Of a DNA stretch of 64,000 bases, positions 7,815 through 17,738 are shown one piece after another. The translations under genes were made by a program, and so were the position numbers. The notes under the pieces are model-generated. The model searched no databases, had not been told where the DNA came from, and saw nothing but the letters and a program-made list of their open reading frames with translations. Source of the stretch: Saccharopolyspora ipomoeae (GTDB taxonomy: Bacteria > Actinomycetota > Actinomycetes > Mycobacteriales > Pseudonocardiaceae); assembly GCF_029952525.1 (NCBI RefSeq), contig NZ_JASAOF010000007.1, positions 124,001-188,000 on the forward strand, written 5' to 3'. Each line of letters begins with the position of its first letter. The first letter of the stretch is position 1.

Positions 7815-10800
7815 TCAGCGCGCTTCCCTGCTGCCCACGGGCGTTTCATCCGCGCGGAGCTCGTTGAGCCGGTAGTTCGCCTGCGCGGCCAGGTGCTCGT
7901 CGGCGCCCAGGACGCGCTCGTAGGCCTGCCGGGCCCCGGCCAGATCACCGCGCCGGTGCAGCGCTTCGCCCAGGGCCAGCACCGCTTCCGGCGTCGGGTC
8001 CGGCGCACCGATCTCCACCGCGCAGCGCAGGTAGACCAGCGCCGCCTCCGCGTCGTCGGCGGCCAGCAGGGCCGAACCCGTCTCCTGCGCCCACTCGGCG
8101 ACGTGCTCCTCCGGCACCACCTCGGTCATCCGGCGCAGCGTGTCGGCGGCCTCCAGGTGGTCGCCGTGGGCGCGCTGCTCGTCGAGGACGACGCGCACGT
8201 TGTTCATCGCGTCCTCCCCCAACTCGGCCTCGGGCACGTGCCCGGCGGCCTTGACGAACGCGTGCACCGCGCCCGGCAGGTCCGCGGCCTCGTAGCGGAT
8301 CAGGCCGATGCCGAACTCGCCGCGCGCCGCGATCTCCGGGTCCTCGCAGGCGCTGACCCGCTCGAAGTGCCGCATCGCGGTCTCGGCGTCGCCGTCCTCC
8401 AGCAGCAGCTCGCCCAGCCTGCTGCGGGCGGAGTCGGAGTGCCCCGGCACGCCCAGCTCGATCGCGCGCTCCAGCCAGCGGGCCTTCTCGCCGCGCTCGT
8501 CGGCCCGCTCGGCCAGCAGCAGGTGCGCCGGCACCGCGGTACCCGGGTCCTCGGACTCGGCTGCGCGCAGCAGCATCTCGGCCGACTCCGGGGCGGTCTC
8601 GCCGACCGCGCGGATCCGGCGCTGCAGGGCCATGCCGAAGATCTCGGGCGACTCGGCGGCCTCCTCGGTCTCGTCCCAGGCCTGCTTGGCGGCGGCGGCC
8701 TCGCCGACCCGGTGCTGCAGGTGCCCCAGCAGCACACCGGCTTCCACCGCCGCGGTCCCGGCGCCCTCGGCCTTGGCGTGGCGGGCGACCGCGATCGCGC
8801 CGTTGAGGTCGTGCACCCGGATCAGCAGCTGGGCCATGAGCACCCCGGCCCGCGCTATGGCGGCGGGTTCGCCGGTGCGGATCGCGCGCCGGTACCAGCT
8901 CAGCGCGATGGCGTTCTCGCCGCGCTTCTCGGCGAGCTTGCCCAGCGCTATGTGCGCCTTCGGCAGCGCGGCGGGATGGCCGTGGTCGGCGACCAGGCGG
9001 AAGAACGCGGGGGCGTCGGCACCACCGGACGCCTGCGCGCTGCGGCCGAAGTCCAGGGCCAGCTCGGAGCAGGCGCGCGCGTCCTCGCCGTCGGACTCGG
9101 CCAGCAGGCGCGCGGCCGCGGCCAGGTCGGTCCGAGCGGCGCACCAGAAGTCAGCGAGCAGCTCGGAACCGCGGTGCTCGGCGATCGCGGCCCGGGCCGC
9201 CTCGACGTCGCCCTCGCGCAGCATCCGGTCCGCGCGCTCGTCGGCGTCCTCGTCCTGCCGCACGGTCGCTTCCGGCTCCTGATCGGGGGTTTCCGGTTGC
9301 TGCGCAGGGGTTTCCGGGGTGGTGGCGCGCAGCTCGGCGAGGATCGCCGCGGCCCGCTCGGAACTGCCGACTCCGGCGGCGGCGACCTCGGCCAGCAGCT
9401 CGGCCGCGCGCTCGGGACTCCCCCGGCGCCGCAGCAGCTCGGCCGCGCTCACCTTCGCCACGGCGGCCTCCTCCGCATCGGCGCCGTCGGCGGCCTGCCG
9501 CCAGGCCCGCAGCGCGCCGTCGGCGTCGCCGTTCTCCTCGCGCAGCGCTCCGAGGAGCAGCAGGCCCTGCTGGCGCAGCTCGGCGTGCCCGGACTCGGAG
9601 ATCAGCCGCAGCGCCCAGTCGGCGAAGTCCGGGACCCCGCGCCGCAGGTAGCGGTGGGCGAGGGTGAGGCACAGCTGGGTCGCGGTGAAGTGCGGTTCGT
9701 CCTCGTCGGCCAGCAGCAGGAAGCTGGACCGCGCCGGTTCGAGCTCCTGGCGCAGCGCGCGCATCGCGAACACCGCGACCGGTGCGGCCGTCGACGACGA
9801 CCCGGCCGCGCGGGTGAACAGCTCCAGCGCCTGGTCCAGGCGATCGTGGTCCACGTGCTGCTCGCCGAGCAGGAACGCCGCGCGCGGCCCGAACTCGGGG
9901 TGTCCGCTGGCGGCGGTGCGCTGGTAGAGGTCGGTCAGCGCCTCGGTGCGCTCCAGCGTGCGGTAGATCAGCGAGAGCTTGCCGAACACCTCGCCGAGGA
10001 TCGCGGGATGCCGCGTGGCCAAAGCGGTTTCGAACGCGGCGATGGTGCCGTCGGGCTCGCCGTGCTCCATGAGCAGCTCGCCGAGCCGGCACGCGGTCCA
10101 CGGGCGCAGCGCCGGGTGCCCCGCGTCGACGACGCGCTGCAGCAGCCCGCGCGCCCGCTCGTGCTCACCGCGCCCCAGCAGCTCCTCGGCGAGCGCGGTG
10201 CGCGCGGCGGTCGCGGCCAGCGCGTTCGGCGACTCGGCGAGCCGCGCGAGACCGTCGGCGGGAGACCGACCGCTGCGCACGACGCGCGCGGCCTCGGCGA
10301 GTTCCCGCACGGAGGGCTCGGCCCCGGCCAGCATCGAGTCCACTTCGGACTCGTCGTCGCGCTCCACGCGCAGCAGCACCGGCAGCACGCCGCGGGAATC
10401 GGGTTCGTCCAGCAGCGCCTCGATGAAAGCGGCGCCGCGGGCCTCGGTTCCGCCCTCGGCGGCGACTCCGCGCAGCAGCTGGCGGGCGCGGGCGGGGTCG
10501 CCCAGCGCGGCCTCGGCCAGGCCCAGCGAGATCCGGGCGCGCGGGGCGTTGTCGGGGTCGTGCTCGACGAGGCCCTGGTAGGCCTCGCGCGCGGCCGCGA
10601 TGTCGCCGGAGGCGGCGGCCTGCTGCGCGCGGCGCTCCAGCTCGGCGGCGTCGACCGGCTCGGGTTCGCTCGGCTCGATCGGCAGAACCGCCAGCCGCGC
10701 GGTGTCCTCCACACCGGGCTCGACCGGTCCGTCGAAGTCCATCGTGGACAGTGCCAGTTCCGCCTCGTGCGCGACGTTGGTGTCCTCGGAGCGCGCGGCC

Positions 10801-11906
10801 ACCCGGAACGACTCCACCGCCGCGTCGGGCTCGCCGCGCTCGTAGCGCAGCACGCCGACGTGGTAAGCGGCGCGCGGGGCCTTTTCCGGGTGGCCGGAGT
10901 CCACGACCAGGCCGAAGGTCTCGATGGCGGCATCGGTGTCGCCGGAGTCGCGCTGGATCTCGGCGAGCACGCCCAGCGCCTCCAGGCTCAACCTCGGGTG
11001 GCGGCTGTCGATGACGCGCTGCAGCGCCTGGCGGGCCTGCGGGATCCGGTCCATCCGGCGCAGCTGCAGGCTGAGCTGGATCAGCGCGTGCAGCCGCACG
11101 CTGGGGCGCGGGTCCTGCGCGGCGCGCTCGTAGGCGCGCGCGGCCCCGGCCGGGTCGTCGAGGGCCACCAGCACGCCGCCGAGCAGCACGTGCCCCCACG
11201 CGAGGTGCTCGGGGTGGCCGAGCTCGATGATCTGCTCGGCGAGGCGGCGGGTGACGTCGGTGTCGTCGACGTGCAGCGCGTAGAGCTTGCCCGCGCCCAG
11301 CGAGCCGTAGTGCGGGTGCCCGCTGTCGAGCAGCTTGCGCAGCAGCGGCTCGGCGTCGTGGTCACGTCCCTGCTCCAGCATCGCCAGCGCGCGCTGGTAG
11401 GCGATCTGCAGGAACTCGGTGCCCTCGGAGCGCTCGGGCGGCAGGGTCAGCTGCTGAGCGGCCTCGACGACGGCCGGGTCGCCGCAGGCCAGCGCGCGGG
11501 TGCGGGCCTCGCGGGCGCCGCCGGTGTCGCCGAGCTGCTGGAGCACCTGGGCCAGCAGCACGTCGGCGCGGCCGGCTTCGTCGGGTTCGGCGCCTTCGGT
11601 GGCGAAGCGCAGCAGGACCTGGGCGGTGGGCAGTTCCCCGGTGTTGAGCAGCAGGTGCCCGAGGGCGAGGGCGGCGGCTTGGGCGTGCTCGGGATGTCCG
11701 GAATCGATCACCCGCTGGTAGACGTCGCGGGCGGCGGAGAGGTCGTCGTTCTCGGTGAGGATCGCGCCGAGCATGAGCCCGGCCTGGGCGGCGGCTTCGT
11801 AGTCGCCTTCGTCCAGCACGGTGCGTAACGCCTGCGCCGCGGCGTCGTGATCACTGTCGAGCAGCAACTGCCTCGCTCGAGTGACCTCTTGCTCCCACCG
11901 TGACAT
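7815..11906 (-). CDS. Giant tetratricopeptide-repeat protein
   Basis: A 1363-residue protein. The ATG at 11906 follows a GGAGGG site, and further upstream codons lack one. It is built almost wholly of TPR/Sel1-like helical pairs about 36 residues long, many marked by variants of VIDSGHPE or AAxSGHPEFG. A hydrophilic linker (TPETPAQQPETPDQEPEATV, near residue 865) divides two repeat blocks. No signal peptide, membrane segment or catalytic domain is visible. TPR arrays are protein-binding scaffolds; partner and role are unknown. It is monocistronic, convergent with the small 7470 gene and downstream of the lysozyme gene. Confidence 0.85.
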   Translation of the reverse strand: MSRWEQEVTRARQLLLDSDHDAAAQALRTVLDEGDYEAAAQAGLMLGAILTENDDLSAARDVYQRVIDSGHPEHAQAAALALGHLLLNTGELPTAQVLLRFATEGAEPDEAGRADVLLAQVLQQLGDTGGAREARTRALACGDPAVVEAAQQLTLPPERSEGTEFLQIAYQRALAMLEQGRDHDAEPLLRKLLDSGHPHYGSLGAGKLYALHVDDTDVTRRLAEQIIELGHPEHLAWGHVLLGGVLVALDDPAGAARAYERAAQDPRPSVRLHALIQLSLQLRRMDRIPQARQALQRVIDSRHPRLSLEALGVLAEIQRDSGDTDAAIETFGLVVDSGHPEKAPRAAYHVGVLRYERGEPDAAVESFRVAARSEDTNVAHEAELALSTMDFDGPVEPGVEDTARLAVLPIEPSEPEPVDAAELERRAQQAAASGDIAAAREAYQGLVEHDPDNAPRARISLGLAEAALGDPARARQLLRGVAAEGGTEARGAAFIEALLDEPDSRGVLPVLLRVERDDESEVDSMLAGAEPSVRELAEAARVVRSGRSPADGLARLAESPNALAATAARTALAEELLGRGEHERARGLLQRVVDAGHPALRPWTACRLGELLMEHGEPDGTIAAFETALATRHPAILGEVFGKLSLIYRTLERTEALTDLYQRTAASGHPEFGPRAAFLLGEQHVDHDRLDQALELFTRAAGSSSTAAPVAVFAMRALRQELEPARSSFLLLADEDEPHFTATQLCLTLAHRYLRRGVPDFADWALRLISESGHAELRQQGLLLLGALREENGDADGALRAWRQAADGADAEEAAVAKVSAAELLRRRGSPERAAELLAEVAAAGVGSSERAAAILAELRATTPETPAQQPETPDQEPEATVRQDEDADERADRMLREGDVEAARAAIAEHRGSELLADFWCAARTDLAAAARLLAESDGEDARACSELALDFGRSAQASGGADAPAFFRLVADHGHPAALPKAHIALGKLAEKRGENAIALSWYRRAIRTGEPAAIARAGVLMAQLLIRVHDLNGAIAVARHAKAEGAGTAAVEAGVLLGHLQHRVGEAAAAKQAWDETEEAAESPEIFGMALQRRIRAVGETAPESAEMLLRAAESEDPGTAVPAHLLLAERADERGEKARWLERAIELGVPGHSDSARSRLGELLLEDGDAETAMRHFERVSACEDPEIAARGEFGIGLIRYEAADLPGAVHAFVKAAGHVPEAELGEDAMNNVRVVLDEQRAHGDHLEAADTLRRMTEVVPEEHVAEWAQETGSALLAADDAEAALVYLRCAVEIGAPDPTPEAVLALGEALHRRGDLAGARQAYERVLGADEHLAAQANYRLNELRADETPVGSREAR

Positions 11907-12005
11907 TCCGCTGCGCCCTCCGATCGGGTGATCGCCGATCACGAGAATATCGCCCTCGGCGCGTCCGGGAACCGCCCGCAGCCACCTTTCGCCCGCACGC
12001 GCGAA

Positions 12006-12040
12006 GGAGCGGGCCGCCCATGCGATGGACGACCCGCTCC
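12006..12040 (-). terminator. Terminator hairpin after GH25 gene
   Basis: An 8-bp GC-rich outer stem (12006-12013 with 12033-12040, GGAGCGGG/CCCGCTCC) with further partial pairing inside lies 21 bases past the lysozyme stop, reading leftward. It separates that gene from the TPR gene. Confidence 0.6.
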
Positions 12041-12060
12041 CCGGGGGATTCAGCACTCGG

Positions 12061-13269
12061 TCAGCTGGCGAGCTGCTTGAGCCGCTCGAAGCCTTCCTTG
12101 TACTGGTTGATGTCGGTGTTGCCGCTGATGCCGGCGACCTTGCCCTTGTCGGTGTACTGCCAGAAGTCCCAGTCCTGGAACCCGGTGGGCACCGTCGGGC
12201 TGTCGACCTCGTAGGCGGCCAGCCACAGGTTGTGGTTGCTGAAGGTGTCGGTGCCGCCCATGCACTGCTTCCAGAAGGACGGGTTGGCGTAGATGATCGG
12301 GTCCTTGCCGGTGCGCTGCTTGACCGTGTCGTTGAACGACTTGGTCCACTGGTGCATCTGGTCGACGCTCATGCCGTAGCAGCTGCCGCCGTTGGGGTCG
12401 ACCTCCAGGTCGAGCACCGGAGGCAGGGTCTTGCCGTCGTTCTTGTAGTCGATGATGTCCAGGAACCGGTTGGCCTGGGTCGCGCCGTCGGAGTCGTCCG
12501 GCCGCGCGAAGTGGTAGGCACCGGAGATCAGGCCCGCGTCCTTGGCACCGTGGTACTGCTCGGAGTACTTCGGGTTCGTGAAGTCGGTGCCGTCGCTGGC
12601 CAGGACGAAGGTGAACTTCTTGTTGTCGGCCGCGACCTTCTGCCAGTCGATGTTGCCGTTGTGGTTGGACACGTCGATGCCCTCGACGGGCGGGCCCAGC
12701 GGAGCGGGCTCCTCGGCCTGCTCCTCGGACCGGGCCTCGGCGGGCGCCTCGGTCTTGGTCTCCGCGCGGGTCTGCGGCGGGTCGGCCTTCTTCTGCTCGA
12801 CCATCGGGGCGGCGTTCTTCTGCTCGGCCATCGGGGCGGCCACGGCGGCCTCCTCGACGTCCCGCTCGTCACCGCCGGTGACACCGCCGATGATCAGGCC
12901 GACGACGCCGACGGCGGCGACGCCCGCAGCCACCTGCACGGGGCGCAGGCGGGAGGCGTTCTTGACGGACTCGGGGACGTGCGGCGCAACCCTCTCCCGG
13001 AGGCGCCGCACGGCGGGGGCGTTGGTGATGCGCTGCAGCAGCGGGGACAGCCACTGCGCGAGGCGCTGGAGCAGCGGCGCGAGCCACTGGCCCACTCGAT
13101 CCGCGGCGGCCCGCAGACCGGTGTCGGCACCCTGCGCCTTCGCGTGCCGCGCACTCTCGGTCGCCTCGTCGGGGGTCGAGGCATGATCGTTGTGTACGGG
13201 GGATCTGCTGTGGTCGGGGGTCTCGGGTTTCACGAGCCCCACACTCCGCGACGGAGAGTGGTCTGCCAT
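12061..13269 (-). CDS. GH25-family lysozyme, N-terminally membrane-anchored
   Basis: A 402-residue protein. Residues 1-110 are cytoplasmic and basic/amphipathic (LAPLLQRLAQWLSPLLQRI). One membrane helix lies at about 112-128 (VAAGVAAVGVVGLIIGGV). A Glu/Ala/Pro-rich linker precedes a GH25 domain starting at GIDVSNHNGNIDWQ. The expected acidic residues appear in GIDVS and LDLEVD, with FAxxKxTxG-like FVLASDGTDFTNP and YHFARP. It would cleave beta-1,4 bonds of peptidoglycan outside the cell while tethered. GH25 enzymes are normally secreted with a simple signal; the long cytoplasmic N-terminus is unusual. The start is uncertain because no clear ribosome site precedes ATG 13269. Confidence 0.82.
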   Translation of the reverse strand: MADHSPSRSVGLVKPETPDHSRSPVHNDHASTPDEATESARHAKAQGADTGLRAAADRVGQWLAPLLQRLAQWLSPLLQRITNAPAVRRLRERVAPHVPESVKNASRLRPVQVAAGVAAVGVVGLIIGGVTGGDERDVEEAAVAAPMAEQKNAAPMVEQKKADPPQTRAETKTEAPAEARSEEQAEEPAPLGPPVEGIDVSNHNGNIDWQKVAADNKKFTFVLASDGTDFTNPKYSEQYHGAKDAGLISGAYHFARPDDSDGATQANRFLDIIDYKNDGKTLPPVLDLEVDPNGGSCYGMSVDQMHQWTKSFNDTVKQRTGKDPIIYANPSFWKQCMGGTDTFSNHNLWLAAYEVDSPTVPTGFQDWDFWQYTDKGKVAGISGNTDINQYKEGFERLKQLAS

Positions 13270-13598
13270 CGAGGTATATACCTAGACGGGTACCTAGTTT
13301 CACCCCATCGGGTATCGATCCCCACATGCCCGGTTACGCATCGTGAGACAACCCCAGCGGTCGACGAATCCTAACCACATCACTCCCCCGCTTCGGCACC
13401 GCCCCACCGCCTCCGCAGCGCTCGGCAGCGGTGCGCACCACCGAGCGTCCCCGCCCGAGCACCCACCGCCACCCCCGGGGACGTGACCCCGGGGGTCCCG
13501 ACACGCCGGGTCTAGTGGCACGGTTGCCCTGGTGTCGGGTCGGGCACAATGCTCGATCGGATCTGGCGAAGATCGCAGAGAAGGCGGAACCAGGAAAC
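13270..13598. other. Divergent intergenic region with hairpin
   Basis: The 329-bp spacer between the lysozyme and tex genes has no credible gene. It holds the palindrome AGGTATATACCT just upstream of the lysozyme start, a short direct repeat TACCTAG (13279 onward), and a hairpin at 13471-13496 (ACCCCCGGGG paired with CCCCGGGGGT around ACGTGA). I infer promoters in both directions but cannot assign boxes confidently. Confidence 0.5.
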
Positions 13599-15992
13599 GT
13601 GACGACGACTGTTCATCAGAAGATCGCCGAGGAGCTCGGGGTCCGCGAAGGCCAGGTGGCCTCTGCCGTCGAGCTGCTCGACGGCGGGTCGACCGTGCCC
13701 TTCATCGCGCGCTACCGGAAGGAAGTGACCGGGGCCCTCGACGACGCCCAGCTGCGCACCCTGGAGGAACGGCTGCGCTACCTGCGCGAGCTCGAGGAGC
13801 GGCGCGCCACGGTGCTGGAGTCGATCCGCTCGCAGGGCAAGCTCAGCGACGAGCTGGAGACCCAGATCAACGCCGCCGACTCCAAGGCGCGGCTGGAGGA
13901 CATCTACCTCCCCTACAAGCCCAAGCGGCGCACCAAGGCCCAGATCGCCATCGAGGCGGGCCTGGAACCGCTGGCCGACCGGCTGCTGTCGGACCCGAGC
14001 AACGACCCGCAGGCCACCGCCGAGGGCTTCGTCGACGCCGACAAGGGCGTCGCCGACGTCCAGGCGGCCCTCGACGGCGCCCGCTCGATCCTCGTGGAGC
14101 GCTTCTCCGAGGACGCCGACCTCATCGGCGAGCTGCGCGAGCAGGTGTGGACCCGCGGCCGGATCGTCTCCAAGGTCCGCGAGGGCAAGGAGGAGGACGG
14201 CGCCAAGTTCGCCGACTACTTCGAGTTCGACGAGCCCTTCACCGCGCTGCCCTCGCACCGCATCCTTGCGCTGTTCCGAGGCGAGAACGAGGACGCCCTG
14301 GAGCTCTCCCTCGAACCCGACGACGGCACCCCGGTCGAGGGCCCGACCTCCTACGAGCTGCGGATCGCCCAGCAGTTCGGCATCGCCGCCGAGGGTCGCC
14401 CGGCGGACAAGTGGCTCTCCGACGTGGTCCGCTGGGCCTGGCGCACCCGCATCCTGACCCGGCTGAGCGTGGACCTGCGGCTGCGGCTGCGCCAGCACGC
14501 CGAGGACGAGGCCGTCCGGGTGTTCGCGGCGAACCTGCGCGACCTGCTGCTGGCCGCGCCGGCCGGCTCCCGCGCCACGATGGGCCTGGACCCGGGCTAC
14601 CGCACCGGTGTGAAGGTCGCGATCGTTGACGGCACCGGCAAGGTCGTGGCCACCGACACCATCTACCCGCACCAGCCGCAGCGGCAGTGGGACCAGGCGC
14701 TGGCCAAGCTGGCCGCCCTGGCCCAGCAGCACCAGGTGGACCTGGTCGCGATCGGCAACGGCACGGCCTCGCGCGAGACCGACAAGCTGGCCGGTGAGCT
14801 GATCAGCAAGCACCCGGAGCTCAAGCTGAGCAAGGTCTCGGTCTCCGAGGCGGGCGCGTCGGTGTACTCGGCCTCGGCCTACGCCTCGCGGGAGCTGCCG
14901 GAGCTGGACGTGTCGCTGCGCGGTGCGGTGTCCATCGCCCGCCGGTTGCAGGACCCGCTGGCCGAGCTGGTCAAGATCGACCCGAAGTCGATCGGCGTGG
15001 GCCAGTACCAGCACGACGTCTCCGAGTCGAAGCTGTCGCGCTCGCTGGACGCGGTGGTCGAGGACTGCGTGAACGCCGTCGGCGTGGACGTCAACACCGC
15101 CTCGGCGCCGCTGCTGACCCGCGTGTCGGGCATCAGCGAGACGCTGGCGGAGAACATCGTGGGCCACCGCGACAGCAACGGGCCGTTCCGCAACCGCAAG
15201 GCGCTCAAGGACGTGGCCCGGCTGGGCCCGAAGGCGTTCGAGCAGTGCGCGGGCTTCCTGCGCATCCCCGACGGCGACGACCCGCTGGACTCCTCGGCCG
15301 TGCACCCCGAGGCATACCCGGTGGTGCACCGGATCCTGCAGTCCACGCAGAACGAGATCGACGCGCTGATCGGCAACGCGAAGGTCCTCAAGCAGCTGCG
15401 GCCGCAGGACTACGTCGACGAGCAGTTCGGTCTGCCGACGGTCACCGACATCCTCGCCGAGCTCGACAAGCCGGGCCGCGACCCGCGACCGGAGTTCAAG
15501 ACGGCGACGTTCGCCGAGGGCGTGGAGAAGATCGCCGACCTGCAGCAGGGCATGACGCTGGAGGGCGTGGTCACCAACGTGGCGGCGTTCGGCGCGTTCG
15601 TCGACGTGGGCGTGCACCAGGACGGCCTGGTCCACGTGTCGGCGATGTCGAAGAACTTCGTCAACGACCCGCACGACGTGGTCAAGTCCGGCGACATCGT
15701 CCGCGTGAAGGTCCTCGACGTGGACATCCCGCGCAAGCGGATCTCGCTGACGCTGCGGCTGGACGACGAGCCGGGCAAGGGCGGCAAGCCCGAGCGCGCC
15801 GAGCAGGGCGTTCGCGCCGGTAGCGGCCGCGGTAACGGCGGTGGCGGCAACGGCGGCGGCAACCGCGGTGGCGGCGGCAACCGGGGCGGCGGGAAGCAGA
15901 ACCGCGGCGGCGGCGGTGGTCGTCAGCGCAACGACGCTCCCAGCGGCGCGATGGCCGAGGCGCTGCGCAGGGCCGGTTTCGGCAAGAACTGA
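13599..15992 (+). CDS. tex: Tex-family RNA-binding transcription accessory protein
   Basis: A 797-residue protein from GTG 13599, with an AGGAA site upstream. Domain order is that of Tex: N-terminal helical region with [13 protein letters not shown] (about 30-42), [14 protein letters not shown], the YqgF/RNase H-like domain ([20 protein letters not shown], about 328), helix-hairpin-helix motifs ([19 protein letters not shown]) and an S1 domain ([20 protein letters not shown], about 650). Tex binds RNA and affects transcription and translation. The C-terminus has an added tail of about 55 residues rich in Gly, Asn and Arg (GGGNRGGG repeats), an RGG-like element that could add RNA binding or promote condensation. 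Confidence 0.93.
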   Translation: MTTTVHQKIAEELGVREGQVASAVELLDGGSTVPFIARYRKEVTGALDDAQLRTLEERLRYLRELEERRATVLESIRSQGKLSDELETQINAADSKARLEDIYLPYKPKRRTKAQIAIEAGLEPLADRLLSDPSNDPQATAEGFVDADKGVADVQAALDGARSILVERFSEDADLIGELREQVWTRGRIVSKVREGKEEDGAKFADYFEFDEPFTALPSHRILALFRGENEDALELSLEPDDGTPVEGPTSYELRIAQQFGIAAEGRPADKWLSDVVRWAWRTRILTRLSVDLRLRLRQHAEDEAVRVFAANLRDLLLAAPAGSRATMGLDPGYRTGVKVAIVDGTGKVVATDTIYPHQPQRQWDQALAKLAALAQQHQVDLVAIGNGTASRETDKLAGELISKHPELKLSKVSVSEAGASVYSASAYASRELPELDVSLRGAVSIARRLQDPLAELVKIDPKSIGVGQYQHDVSESKLSRSLDAVVEDCVNAVGVDVNTASAPLLTRVSGISETLAENIVGHRDSNGPFRNRKALKDVARLGPKAFEQCAGFLRIPDGDDPLDSSAVHPEAYPVVHRILQSTQNEIDALIGNAKVLKQLRPQDYVDEQFGLPTVTDILAELDKPGRDPRPEFKTATFAEGVEKIADLQQGMTLEGVVTNVAAFGAFVDVGVHQDGLVHVSAMSKNFVNDPHDVVKSGDIVRVKVLDVDIPRKRISLTLRLDDEPGKGGKPERAEQGVRAGSGRGNGGGGNGGGNRGGGGNRGGGKQNRGGGGGRQRNDAPSGAMAEALRRAGFGKN

Positions 15993-16006
15993 TCGAGAAC
16001 CGAGCG

Positions 16007-16042
16007 AGGGGCTCCCGGCGATGCGCGTCGCCGGGAGCCCCT
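16007..16042. terminator. tex terminator
   Basis: A perfect 15-bp stem (16007-16021 with 16028-16042), loop TGCGCG, begins 15 bases after the tex stop and is followed by TT. It also serves the convergent DUF397 gene. Confidence 0.85.
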
Positions 16043-16048
16043 TTCACG

Positions 16049-16237
16049 TCACCGGTCGAAACGTCCGGCCTTGACGGCGTTCACGAAGGAACGCCACTGC
16101 TCGGCCGAGGCGGTGAGGTTCTCCCGCCGCGATGAGTTCCGCACCGCGACACCAGGTCTCAGGGGGCCGACTTCCAGGCGGGAACTCAGGTTCTGAGACC
16201 GCGACGAAGCTCGCCACCGGGCCGGGTTCGCTGTCAT
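16049..16237 (-). CDS. DUF397 domain protein
   Basis: A 62-residue protein with the DUF397 pattern: RWRASSRSQNLSS at the N-terminus, then VAVRNSSRRENLTASAEQW and a C-terminal FVNAVKAGRFDR. The ATG at 16237 has an AAGG site. DUF397 proteins of actinomycetes usually sit next to an XRE-type helix-turn-helix gene and are thought to be small partners of that regulator. No XRE gene is visible here, so it is an orphan. Confidence 0.75.
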   Translation of the reverse strand: MTANPARWRASSRSQNLSSRLEVGPLRPGVAVRNSSRRENLTASAEQWRSFVNAVKAGRFDR

Positions 16238-16533
16238 GTTCTCGCGCCTTCCAGCTCATCGAGGATCACGGCGTCGGGCTCGTTGTCTCACACGGTCCCG
16301 ACGCCAGTCCCAGAAGGGTAATCACCGCCGAAGAGCGGACGATCACTTCCTCACCCGCGGCCCGCGCGACCTTCTGAACCGATCTCGCCACCAACAACGT
16401 CCACAGTGGACGCGGGAAAGCGCGGGGAAAGGTCGGCGGCCGAAGTCGCAGCGGAGGAAAGTGGTGGGAAAGGACGACGCGGCGGCACCGGCGAATTACG
16501 CGCCCGATCAGGACCTCGAAAACCCGAAAGAGG
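16238..16533. other. Gap upstream of DUF397, possible gene remnant
   Basis: No intact gene is visible. Reading leftward, a short open stretch translating to DNEPDAVILDELEGART ends in a TGA that overlaps the DUF397 ATG, like the tail of a formerly coupled gene. It is preceded by an in-frame stop, so it would be a remnant. Low certainty. Confidence 0.25.
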
Positions 16534-17295
16534 TCAGTGACCGGCGGTTTCCCGGTTGGACCCGGCGACCTCGCGCTGGGACATGACCTCGGCCATGCGC
16601 TCCCCGACGACGGCCGGGATGAGGCGCTCGGCGGAGCGGATCGCGGCGGCTTGCAGGGCGTTGAACACCAGCGGGCGCAACCGGTCGATGACCTCGCCGT
16701 AGAACGGGGTGGCCTCCTCCGCGCTCGACACGCGGGTCACCACGTGCTCTCGCACCAGGTCGGCGAGGTCTTCACCGAGCGAATCGACCTTGCGCAGCAG
16801 CTCTTCGGCGATCGTCAGCGTGTCCGACAGCGGGATGCCGAGGTCGACCATCTCCGACGCCGCGTCGTAGAGCAGCGGGCTGGTGGTGACGAAACCGCGC
16901 CCCCGGCGCTCCAGGATGCCCAGGTCGATGATCCGCTTGATCGCGCTCGGGGTGATCTGGGTGCCGAAACGCCTGCGCAACTCGCCGAGGGTCACCGTCC
17001 GCGGCTGCTCCTTGGCCCAGGTCCGGTCGGCGACCGCCTCCTCCAGACCGAGCACCTCGCCGAGGCTGCGGCCGGATTCCCAGGCGCCCAGCATCTCCTT
17101 GATCTGCGCGAACGCGTATCCGCGCTCCAGCATGCTGATGATCAGCTTGAGCCGGGTCAGGTGCGCGTCGGTGTAGATCGCCGTGCGGCCTTCCTTGCGG
17201 GGCGGCGGCAGCAAGTCGCGATCCTGGTAGACGCGCACGTTGCGCACCGTCGTTCCGGCTGCCCGGGCGAGGTCGTCGATCCGATAGTCCACCAC
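16534..17295 (-). CDS. MerR-family transcriptional regulator
   Basis: A regulator of about 253 residues from GTG 17295 (the next codon, GTG 17292, is equally possible). The N-terminal winged helix is YRIDDLARAAGTTVRNVRVYQDRDLLPPPRKEGRTAIY, followed by HLTRLKLIISMLERGYAFAQIKEML, the classic MerR wing and dimerisation start. The C-terminal half (ITPSAIKRIIDLGILERRG...) is a larger helical effector domain without the Cys of metal-sensing MerRs, so a small organic ligand is more likely. No target operon is obvious. Confidence 0.82.
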   Translation of the reverse strand: MVDYRIDDLARAAGTTVRNVRVYQDRDLLPPPRKEGRTAIYTDAHLTRLKLIISMLERGYAFAQIKEMLGAWESGRSLGEVLGLEEAVADRTWAKEQPRTVTLGELRRRFGTQITPSAIKRIIDLGILERRGRGFVTTSPLLYDAASEMVDLGIPLSDTLTIAEELLRKVDSLGEDLADLVREHVVTRVSSAEEATPFYGEVIDRLRPLVFNALQAAAIRSAERLIPAVVGERMAEVMSQREVAGSNRETAGH

Positions 17296-17340
17296 CCCGA
17301 GAAGTGTAGTTACTCGTCGCAAGGCGTGCCGCTACCCGTT

Positions 17341-17640
17341 CAGGCACGACATCCGGGGTTCAGGACAGGAAACCGCGCGGCAACGCGGCCGTTCCCTCCA
17401 GGTGCTCGGCCATCGCGACGTGAACCCCGTCCGCGTCTCCGGTGCTCGATGTTGCGCTCCAGCAGCGGAATCGCGTCGAGCAGCGCGTTGATCCGCACCC
17501 GCACGTCGGCGATCGCCGATCCGGTCAGCCGCCGGCCTCGCCCGGACGTGAAATGAGATGCGCGCGCTCCGCTTCGCCCAGCTCGCGGGACGCCGCCTGC
17601 TCGGCGGGACCTCCCGGAAACCGCACTGCGCCAACTGAAT
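17341..17640 (-). pseudogene. Possible decayed coding remnant
   Basis: This lies in the 443-bp gap between the MerR gene and the tctA terminator. Reading leftward, two fragments look coding-like but are in different frames: IADVRVRINALLDAIPLLERNIEH, then DGVHVAMAEHLEGTAALPRGFLS ending at a stop near 17360. A third frame gives ELGEAERAHLISRPGEAGG with a stop. This may be a frameshifted small gene. I do not recognise a family. Confidence 0.25.
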
Positions 17641-17674
17641 ACCAGCAGGAGGAGAAGCCCCTCGGGAGGAAAGA

Positions 17675-17713
17675 AGATGGCCCGGTCGGACGGGGGTCTC
17701 GACCGGGCCATCT
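17675..17713 (-). terminator. tctCBA operon terminator
   Basis: A perfect 13-bp stem, AGATGGCCCGGTC/GACCGGGCCATCT (17675-17687 with 17701-17713), lies 26 bases past the tctA stop. Reading leftward it is followed by TCTTTCCTCC. Confidence 0.82.
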
Positions 17714-17738
17714 CTTGAGAGGTGGAGATCCGGGGGAT

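Noticed and set aside
7893..11828. Very long open frame opposite the TPR gene
   Set aside because: Gly/Arg/Val-rich composition without domains, typical of antisense frames in high-GC coding DNA. The leftward TPR frame explains the region.
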